This document shows, piece by piece, positions 38,601 to 46,900 of a DNA stretch of 64,000 nucleotides (the first letter of the stretch is position 1; the number at the start of each line of letters is the position of its first letter). A model generated the notes under the pieces. It was not told the origin of the DNA, ran no database searches, and saw only the letters and a program-made list of their open reading frames with translations. The stretch spans positions 441,574-505,573 of the forward strand of contig NC_009400.2 of NCBI RefSeq assembly GCF_000002875.2, in the 5' to 3' direction. The position numbers and the translations under genes were made by a program. The DNA comes from Leishmania infantum JPCM5. Taxonomy: Eukaryota; Euglenozoa; Kinetoplastea; Trypanosomatida; Trypanosomatidae.

Positions 38601-41600
38601 ATTCCGGCGACGTATTCGTTGCCCACGTCCTCCATTACAATCGTTGACAGCGGCTTCGCGATCTCCTTGATGATGGTGCCGAGGCGCAGCCGACGGTCAG
38701 CGGACATGCCTTCCCATTGCTTCAGCGCCTGCGTGGTCAGGTGATGGGCAGTCGTATGCCCTTCGAGGCGATCGCGCAGTTCCACCGTGCCGCGGAGGTC
38801 CACCACCACTGTAGGCGCTGAGATGTAGTCAGCCTTCGCCGCACCCCTCTGCTGCCTGTCGCTGCGGCCCTCCGCTTCATCTCTAGCCGACAGCCTGCCA
38901 CTGTCGCCGTCGCGACCGGCTGGCGGCCGCAGCGTGCTTTCAATGGTGGAGGCGAGTCGTGCCGCGGACGAGGTCGACGACGCCAGACCCACCCACGGAC
39001 TTGCCGGAGTGGAGCTTGTCCGCGAGGTGGCACGCTGGTCGCGGCCGCTGCTGCCGCCGCCGCCTTTGGCGCCATCACCGAGGCGCCCATTGGTGAAGAG
39101 AGAGATCAAACGACGTCGTCGGCTGACGTGCGGATGCGCGCCAGACCGCTCCCCGTCAGCGGCGGCCGGTGAGCGCGCCGTGACGGTGCCGCTGCTGTTG
39201 TGCCCGTCGAGCGCACCCACATGCGGTGTGCTAACCGAACTGCTCGCTGTGCTCAGGTTGTGGCCGCTGGTGCTGCGAGCGCGACTGCTGGCGTGACTCC
39301 TCACGGGTGTCTCCGCCACCGCCGCTTCGACGGTGCTGAACGGGCCCACCATCGATGACAGGCTTGCAGCAGAAGGGGCCACGACACTTGGTGGACCGTT
39401 CGTGGTATTAGTGCTGCCCGCTGTGGACGCTGTTGCTGCGCCGGCCGCCGCTGCTGTAGCACCGCCACCGCCGCTGACACCCGACCCCGCCTGCGGCTGC
39501 TGTTGCTGTTGGGCAACCATGGAGGACGAGGTGGACTGCACGATAAGGAGCAACTCCGTGACGACGCTGTACGTCTCTTGGACAAGCCTCAGCTGCTCCC
39601 GTGCAACCTGGCCCGTCGTCTCGAATACCTCGCGTACGTACTGCATCAGGTAGCACAGCTCGATCACCAGCAGTGGCCGAAGGGGCTCGTAGACGACAAC
39701 GTAGAACACTTTAAAGCACATGAGCGTGATCGTGTCCATGCCGAAGCGGCGGGTGTAGTACTGGTCGAGATAGCGGAAGCACGAGAGCACGACGCTGCGG
39801 AAGACCACGAACGTGTGCCATTCCTGCAGGAACGTGTAGCAGAGACTGAAGCGGCGCTCATCTGGGCGGGCGGTGCTGGTGGCGCGCGTAGCAGATGACG
39901 TCGTTTCCGCGGCGGAGTAAGCTGGAGTGGTGGGCGAGGTGGTCCCGGTGTTCGTGGTCACGCTGGCCGCAGGTGGGGCAAGGGTCACCGTAGCGCTTGG
40001 CGACGATGGAGAGGCCTCACGAGCGCTGTGGCCGGTGGCGGTCACCGAGGAGCCACTCACCGTTTTCGCGTCCGGGGACGATGCGCAGCGTATAGAGGCG
40101 TCGGCGGCTGCAGTGGCCCGCAACAGGGAGGGAGGGACGTTGGTGCCTGTGCTGCGCATCGTCGCAGGCGCCTCTGGAACGAGGAGCGAGGAAAGCATGT
40201 CGTCGCCTGACGACAGAGTTGCTGTGAAAGGCGATGACATGCTCGCCGGCGGCTCCGCCGTGCGGTCCTCATCGGAGTGATCGGTGCCAGGAGCTTCTCC
40301 AGCGCGAGCTGCATTGCGGCCACGGGCATCCTCGCGCGCGGCGGCGGCGGTACCGCCTTCGCCAGCGTATTTGCCAAGGCGGGCTCGACTTTCACGACCG
40401 ACGCTCTCGGAAGAGAAGGAGTTCATGGTGTGCAGCGAGTCGTCGTCGTCGTCGTCAGCGCCCGCGCGCAATCCGGCGCTGCCCTCTTCCGTGTCGTTGA
40501 AGGACACAAGCGCGGCTACAGAGTTGCTGTCGCTGCTGCTGCCCTGACGCGGAAGTCGCTGCAGTGGGTGACGCGCCGCGACGGGGACGGCGTTGACTGC
40601 GCACAGAACCTCCTCTTCGTCGTCAACCATCACTCGCCCCGTCTTTGACGCGACGCGGGCGTGGTGAGGGGAGACAGCGCTGTACGTCGCCGTCGGCAGC
40701 GCTCTTCCGCCGATGGAGGTGGGTGAGCGTGCCGTGAGCGTTGAGCGGCCAGACTCGGTCGGGGCATTGACTGTGTGCTGGGTGATGTGGAGACTCGTCA
40801 CGGACGACGGGGTGCGCGGCTTGTGCATCGGTATCGCTGGGGACCGCGGGGGGCTCGTGGTGGCTCTAGACTGCGTGCTGGCAACGATCGGAAAACCGGC
40901 GGTCCGCTGCTGCTGACTCGGAAGTTCCAAGGAAACACGGTTCTCCGGCGAGCGATGCACAGTGCTGTCGAAGCCGGCAAATGCAGTCTGAAACTCGTTG
41001 GCCGCTGCGGGCGATTTCGGCACTGCGACGGAGCCGCTGCTGCCCTGCTGCGCAAACCAGCTCGTGCCGCGGCCGCCAACGCCGCTGCTCGCCATGAAGT
41101 CGCCGTTCACCGGGGCTGGCGCCTTTGGCGACTGCGGAGACCGCCCTGCACCGCCTTCCTCCTCGTCGGCTTTGACACCGCCCCCGCCGACCGGGGACGC
41201 TCTTGCCGCTGTGGTTGTCGCGGTTGGGTGCGGCGAGGGGTGGAACAGACGCTTCATAAAGGCAAGTGAGCCGTCGCTGTTGCGGTGGCCGCGGGAAGAC
41301 CACGTAAAGGATGAGTTGCGGCTTGTTTCCTTCGAAGGTGACCTGTGCGCGGACCCGCCGGTGGCGGCCGTCGCGATGCTCTTGAAACGACTCCAGCCGC
41401 TGCTGCTGCAGCCAACGATACCGCTTCCAGTTGGGACACTGCGGCTGCTTTGACCCCCCCGCTGACCGCTTCCGCTGCCGCGCGCGCCTCGGCTGTCCTC
41501 CGCGCCTGTAAGAAAGTGCACTCGGCTGTGGTCCACATTCTGCAGAACGGGGAAGAGGACGTGAGACTCGAGGATGTGCAGCAGAAGAAGCGCGAGGCGT

Positions 41601-42259
41601 GCGTAAAGCTCACGCGACTTGGTAGGGTCGCCGCTACAAGCGTTGTAGATGACTGTGTACCAGCCCATCCGGTGTTTCGGCGTCCGCAAAGGACGCAGCG
41701 ACATCTCGTCGTCCGTCTGCAGGGTGGTGTAAACCGCGAAGAGATAGCGCTCAATGTCGCCCCACAGCGACTCGAATTGCATCGGCATCTCCAGTTCGGC
41801 GGTGGACGCGGTGGCGGGCGAGGAAGACAGAGTGCCGTCTGAGAGATGATGGGACGGGGAGGCGGCGGTGTGTCGACAGAGGCTTCGCCGTACCTCCGGC
41901 GTGACGGACTCGTCCTTGTCGGCGGCGCTGCGTGCGCTGGCCACACAGGAAAGGCCACCCATAGCACGGGCGTGCGTCTGGTTGCGTATGCTCCGCGACA
42001 GCAGCAGCGCGGCAGGCATGCTGCCAAAGTTTTCCGCAAACCCGGGATGCTGTGGGGGCGTCCTAGCCAACGGACGCGCCGGAAGCGACGCTGCCTCTTC
42101 GAGGGCGGCGCCGCCGCCGGAGGTCGTGCAGCTTCCATGCCGTTGATTGTGCGCAGCATCCTCGTGCTGCTGGTGGTGGTCCTCCTCTGGCTGCCGCTGC
42201 TGCGACTGCGGACGCTGCGGCTCGACAGAAGAGTGCCTTCGCTCCGCGGCGTCGCGCAT
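35657..42259 (-). CDS. Very large cullin (ubiquitin ligase scaffold), 2200 aa
   Basis: The C-terminal 400 residues are plain cullin homology. DKDTFLEHHRLCLARRLL corresponds to the conserved K-x-x-F-x-x-x-Y-x-x-x-L-A-K-R-L-L block; an elongin/RING-binding region with SAQWPTY and LLWVFSLGSATL follows; and the winged-helix tail contains VRIFKSRR, in which Lys 2144 is the expected NEDD8 site, ending NPNTFVYLS. Cullin-repeat-like helices are seen at about residues 156-230, 800-906 and 1153-1286. Cullins link substrate adaptors to a RING/E2 module in the cytosol and nucleus. At 2200 residues it is nearly three times the usual 750 because of Ser/Ala/Gly-rich insertions, mostly at 245-790 and 910-1150. 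ATG 42259 was chosen; upstream reading is UTR. Confidence 0.9.
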   Translation of the reverse strand: MRDAAERRHSSVEPQRPQSQQRQPEEDHHQQHEDAAHNQRHGSCTTSGGGAALEEAASLPARPLARTPPQHPGFAENFGSMPAALLLSRSIRNQTHARAMGGLSCVASARSAADKDESVTPEVRRSLCRHTAASPSHHLSDGTLSSSPATASTAELEMPMQFESLWGDIERYLFAVYTTLQTDDEMSLRPLRTPKHRMGWYTVIYNACSGDPTKSRELYARLALLLLHILESHVLFPVLQNVDHSRVHFLTGAEDSRGARGSGSGQRGGQSSRSVPTGSGIVGCSSSGWSRFKSIATAATGGSAHRSPSKETSRNSSFTWSSRGHRNSDGSLAFMKRLFHPSPHPTATTTAARASPVGGGGVKADEEEGGAGRSPQSPKAPAPVNGDFMASSGVGGRGTSWFAQQGSSGSVAVPKSPAAANEFQTAFAGFDSTVHRSPENRVSLELPSQQQRTAGFPIVASTQSRATTSPPRSPAIPMHKPRTPSSVTSLHITQHTVNAPTESGRSTLTARSPTSIGGRALPTATYSAVSPHHARVASKTGRVMVDDEEEVLCAVNAVPVAARHPLQRLPRQGSSSDSNSVAALVSFNDTEEGSAGLRAGADDDDDDSLHTMNSFSSESVGRESRARLGKYAGEGGTAAAAREDARGRNAARAGEAPGTDHSDEDRTAEPPASMSSPFTATLSSGDDMLSSLLVPEAPATMRSTGTNVPPSLLRATAAADASIRCASSPDAKTVSGSSVTATGHSAREASPSSPSATVTLAPPAASVTTNTGTTSPTTPAYSAAETTSSATRATSTARPDERRFSLCYTFLQEWHTFVVFRSVVLSCFRYLDQYYTRRFGMDTITLMCFKVFYVVVYEPLRPLLVIELCYLMQYVREVFETTGQVAREQLRLVQETYSVVTELLLIVQSTSSSMVAQQQQQPQAGSGVSGGGGATAAAAGAATASTAGSTNTTNGPPSVVAPSAASLSSMVGPFSTVEAAVAETPVRSHASSRARSTSGHNLSTASSSVSTPHVGALDGHNSSGTVTARSPAAADGERSGAHPHVSRRRRLISLFTNGRLGDGAKGGGGSSGRDQRATSRTSSTPASPWVGLASSTSSAARLASTIESTLRPPAGRDGDSGRLSARDEAEGRSDRQQRGAAKADYISAPTVVVDLRGTVELRDRLEGHTTAHHLTTQALKQWEGMSADRRLRLGTIIKEIAKPLSTIVMEDVGNEYVAGIYAFYRYTRDARRSTEEGRRGYVSWASDVKELEKLVWRRVQLPFLHASLRSALNEVLVVEPHRSILLDTRFGLRALLDTWSASVESADLSLAPQMAAATARPDGAATQADGSSTTAAAAFHRRTGSTMTSTSRRGSLGEADPLASIVVQRGGGKYPESLILFGVHGSHPTHSLSFQHQRTPRSFLFDGGERDEAVSQISCSAFSEEEREKDDGRHGGSGGSVLSGVRWPTAGSSDSHSTAITVASAIDPSSNERFMEHAGAWAGRRRGEGKPPTVATAPTPRFMRREDSSICAPSMEPATHAVLAPHSRLGEQVSPSSGTAAAAEPGRAVSGEAEGASASARAALESLCGLFSDVTEDECCVLMAAILITKLIRDAADIVERYLRAVSSPTSAASSQPHPQPRGIDLMASLVGLVERYTDLVEGVFHNHATVLRALLNAIEELMCPFRWTRKGALQASQQRAQEALMAAASATPGAFGGSWSEVASSTGAGLPSVLLSRDARQATLPLISLAANYPQAVQQLKLSVLIARYTDVLLQHERGGGRVLSGNLHKRLRLVARLVSLLEDKDTFLEHHRLCLARRLLGYASGPAAPQSEAALAVVGGNAKQSLVVGRASQGSSASASLNLEAERQLVSFLQSYLGVTATHAFEAMLRDYEGAERTRDLFEQEAAYLELPTKIRVQLITSAQWPTYAMPPLQAHASLQRGMEVFRAYYARQHPSRTLLWVFSLGSATLIAEFVSGTKQVVASTLLATLLLVVSDAYNAEASGAAQAGALTGTQLARILGLPFHALRAHLHLLTQHRAFNLLQWIPASSSGGGSGAAAATASITENDSFSLNPCYAHKLRKIRLPLPKARPTGLPSGDAQAFDGGPEPVPRREPSATLSSPGATTAAATVTAIACEDAVVAQHVQATRRVLLDAALVRIFKSRRVVLFEDLLQTVTAHLSCQFLPSRRDVKAQLEGLIDRDYVKRSPNDPNTFVYLS

Positions 42260-43986
42260 CGGATGGGGTGTGGTGAAGCAAAGGAAGACGATCAACAACG
42301 CAAAGAGATGCGGGTGTGTGGGGAGGGGGTGTTCCTCCTCCAGCCGACCGAAAGCAAGGTAAGCGTGCGTGAGATGGAGGCAGCTGGCACACGCAACCTT
42401 GCTGGCTATTCCGTGCACACACACACACACACACGTACACACGTACACACGCACGCAGACGAAAATGAGAGAACGCGTATCGCGTATACGTGTGTCTGCG
42501 CGGATCAGAGCCGCGTGCTCATGAAGACGAGGGAGGAAGAGGGGAGAGAGGAGAAAAGCGAGGGCGTCGCGCCGTGCCTGTCGACTGTGATTCCAGGTGC
42601 TTTTAGGCGTAGCAGTGGGAGACACCGATCAATGGGGAATGGAAGGATGTGCTATGGTCGACGAGGATGCGGCTGGCCGCATACGGTGCGCGTGCGTGTG
42701 TGCGTGAGAGAGGAACAGAGTAAAGTAAGTACGTGTATCTGAGTATCGAAGCCGCCGAACGCCTGTGTCTGTGCATCACGCACACGCGCGTGTGAGTAAG
42801 AGGCCTCTCGCTCGCTCCGTCTCCGTGGGTCTTTGTGAGGGTGTGAGGTGCAGTCCGAGCACAGGCGAGAGGGAGGGGTGCGTGGGAGAGAAGTAGAGCA
42901 CCCTCTGAGCCCAATAGGAAGCGCTGGTGAAAGAGCTAGATGGCCGATAATGGGGGCACCACAGGCCTGACTGTCTGTGTAGAGTTGAGCAGGACGATGT
43001 GCGTCTGCGACGGTTCTCTCTCAAAGGCACACCAAAATTTTTTCGTTATTGGAAAGCGTTCTCCTCCTCCTCCACCTCCACCGCTGCCGCCCCTCTTCGG
43101 CTGCAAACAGCAGAACGGTGCCAGGAGCGTATTCACGTCTGCGTGCGCGTGGGCAAGCACGGCTCACGCGCCGAGCAGGGAGGGAGGGGGTTGTGCGTAA
43201 ACTTGACAGCAAACCTATGCGCCACCAGTTTTGGGCCTCGAGGGCCGGCGAGAGGACGTGAGAGAAAATAGAGAAGATGCGTTCACGCCGTCGCCAACGG
43301 CCAACAACAACGGATGAGAGCGGAGGGGAGACCGAGGTGAAGGTAAAGGGAGACGCGCACGGACGCGGTCATCCACGCGTTTCATACGCAAGGGGATGTG
43401 GCGCACGGGGGCATACCATGTGGACCCGAGCACGTGCGCCACTTGTCGCTTCCCCGCATACTCCGCGCCTGCACCGGCCAACTCGACGTTACGAGAGGCG
43501 CCAAAAAGGAAAGGGGAGGGCGCGGGTGAAGTCGCAGCGGCATTTTTGGCGCGCGGGGGAGAAGACACCTACACGGAGGGAGTGGCGAGATCGCTTCGTT
43601 GCGGCACCTGACAACAACGCACACATGCTCTCTCGCTCGCACTTCCCGCCATCTCGACAGTGTTGCGAGCCATCTCGTCACTACAAGCCGCCGCGGCCTT
43701 CGCAGAGCCGCACAGAAAACCAGATCGTGCGCAGCCCCTTGGGAGCCTCCCCCTCCTCCCCTTTCGTTGCTTCGTATTCTTTTCCTGCACGTGCTTGCGG
43801 TCTTTCACTGTCGAGGGAACATATCGTCACCGAGCTAAGGACGCGGAGTCTCTCCGTCGCACGACCGCCGCGATCCCCCTTCACCATGTTTTCCTTGCTA
43901 TGGACGTCATAGCATGCCACAACTATCAACCCAACAACACCAGCAACATTCCACACACTCACGCGCACGAGCGCGCCAACGCCGCC
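42260..43986. other. Intergenic region
   Basis: About 1.7 kb. It has a CA run near 42415-42432 and T/C-rich minus-strand tracts. Open frames up to 211 codons on the plus strand have no recognisable content. No gene seen. Confidence 0.6.
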
Positions 43987-46900
43987 TCACTTTTTCCCGC
44001 TTGCGCCGCGATTATCCCCGCTGTTGTTGTTGCTGCTGCTGCTGCGTGCTCCACGACTGCCGCGGGCTACGCCGGACGGACTGGCGGGACGAGAGCCCTT
44101 TCCGCGGCCGGCTCCACTGCCGCCGCCCTTCAAGCTACCCAGCAAGCCCTTGACACGCGTCGACGCGGATGCCGCCGTCGCCACGGTGCTGTTGCTGCTA
44201 CTACTGCTGGACGATGAGGCAGGAGCTCGGCTTTTCTCGCTGCGCGCGCCGGCGGCAGCGCGGTGGCCCACGACACTGGCAAGGTTGAACTCGCCGCTGC
44301 CTCGGCGGCTGCCAGAGCCGGACTGCCCGGCGCGCCCACTCCCTTGCTGGGAAGGTCGGCGGCCTTGCGCGCTGGCCGACTCGCGACCGCCACTGCTCAG
44401 CGCGGCCTCTTCCGTGCTACGGCCCTCCAGCACGTTTCGCCAGTAGCGCTCCGCGTTGCGGCGGAAGTCCTGCTCGATGGCCGTCGACGCCTCGTTCTCC
44501 AGGGCTCGGGCGAGTCCAAAGTTGGCGATCTGCGCCTCGGCCTGGGCGGACGGCATTGTGGCGCTGTACTCTTTTAGCAGACGCTGGTAGAAGCTCAGCA
44601 TCGGCGCGACACGGTAGAAGAAGCGGTTGAAGCTATCGACCAACAGTGGATGCGACGGAGCGCCGCCGGTGATCCCTTTCAAGAGGTAGCTTAGCTTCGG
44701 GTTACTGGCGATGCTCTTGAACAAGGCAGAGCTGCGCAGCGCGTTGGCCAGCCCTTGGTCGTTCTCCGTGGTCACGTAGACGACCTCCTTGTCGCGATGC
44801 GTCATGTAGGTGAGCGACTTACAGTTCGCCGCGATGAAGCCAGAAGCGGGGACGCGGGCTGGGCCGGCCAGGATGCCGTACCGACGGAAGCGCTCCGCTG
44901 TCTCGATGGACTCGATGAGGGTATTCTCGTACTGGAATGGCCCTATCTCCGGCGGCAGCAGGCGCACCTGCGTATACTGGCCCGTTCCCTCTGTGCCATC
45001 CGCGCGGCGCGCGTTGTCCACCTCAAAGTACTCCACATCACTGGTCAGCTGCTCCGGTTGCGTCGAGATGTTGCCCAGAAACTTCACAAAGGCCTCGATG
45101 GCGACCGTAATGTTGGGCACAAACTTGCCCAGCATGTATTCGGCGTACATGTGCTGCGCTTTCTGGTGGTCGTTCGAGCACACGGGCAGGAAGGCGTTCA
45201 GGAACTCCTGCCGCAGCGTGGGGTTCGCCTTGTTCTGCTGAAGTGCGTAGAGGACATCGGCAGCGACCCCGTCCTGGCTCCACGCCAGCTCCTCCAGCAC
45301 CTTACCGACCATCTTGTCACCGTCGCCGCTGCCGCTGCTGCCGGGACTGGAGCCGTGCCGCGTTCGCTCAAGCATCTGCTGCACCGCGCTGATACCGGCA
45401 CCGCGGGAAGCACCGGCGTTGGCGTTGCTGCTACTGCTATTGCTGGTCGCCGTGGAGACATTCGACTGCGGGCCATTCCAGCTGAAGATGAGCGACACCG
45501 GCACAGCAAAGTCGCCGCCGCCCAGCAGCTCCTTCTCGGGGCACTGGGCCAGGCCGCGCACCACCATGGAGATGTTGTCCGGTGTGACGCGCATCTTCGA
45601 CAGCAGTTTCGCCAGTTCCCCGACGAGCACGAGTGTAAGCATTTTCGCGCTCTCCCGCTCCAGGCCACGGCTACTCTTCACAGTGCGCTCCATAATGATC
45701 GAGCTTGGGATGCCGCGACCGACGATGCGGGCCAGGCCGATCTGAAAGCGCTGCAGCACATCCTGTTGGATGTACTCCGCGTAAGTGTTGTTGGCGCCGC
45801 TGCCCGCCGGCGAAGCGGCGAGGGCGCCGCCACCGCCGCTGCTCATACCAGCGCGCTGTACGAGGCCGACGATGTACGACTCATCGCTGTCACCGCGACG
45901 GAACTGACTCGCGTGCTCCAGGGCGAAGGCGTTGCGGTCGACGTCCACCCAGATACATCCGGCACTGCTGCTGCCAATGCTGTCGGCGGCAGACGCATCC
46001 GCGCACGGCACCGCGAGACGCGGCACGTGAGCCGGAAGTCCACTATTGAAGTCATCGAGCTCCTCCTTCAGGTACCGCTGCAACACCTTGCGCAGCAGAA
46101 GCGACGGTGCTCGCCCCTTCGTGCGCCACTCCTCCACGGAGAGTAGAAGCTGGCGTACATTCGCGTCGGACTCACCGCACTGCTGCAATGCCCAGGCTTG
46201 GATGTCCTGGCTGCCCAGCTTCTCGTGGAAGAGCCGCACAAGTGCGTTACCGAGGCCGAGCACCTTCACGCGTTGCTGCTCCGCCTCGAGCGTGTTGAAG
46301 TGCGCCGTGTCGTGCTGTGGGGAGTGCCCGTTCGGGCCCAGTCCAAACCCCTTCGCGTAGTCTGCTGCAATCTCGCTGATGCGCTCACCCATGCCGTAGG
46401 TTGTGCCGAAGGGCGGTCGCTTGCCACCAAACGGCAGCTGAGCGCCTTCAACGATGCGGCGCTCACTGCTGTCGAGAAAGGCCATCTGCTCGCGGTTGTG
46501 CTCCTCCCAGCCGAACTCCAGTGGCGTCCACCACGATTCGTTGAGGCGCAGCGACTGCGTCTCCGTCGGTGACTTGACGAAGTTGCCGGGCCGGCGGCCG
46601 CTGATGTCGCGTAGCGCCTGCTCGATCGCGCCCACCGCGGCGTCGGTGATCTCCTCCGCCTCGCCCCAGCCCTTCTCCAGCTCATCCCGGTCCACTGTCG
46701 GCAGTCCACACACACGCTGGTGCTCCCACTTGCCCATGAACTTCACCGACCGCTCGTGCCGCTCCGGGATGACAGAGAACGCCTGCGGGTTGTGGAAGTA
46801 CTGCCGCGCCAGCAGCCGATCCTTGTACTCCTTCGTCTGGAAGTCGTCTTGCGTCGTGTGCTGCGCGTAGCCGTACTTCTTCACCTTGGGCGTGTACTTG

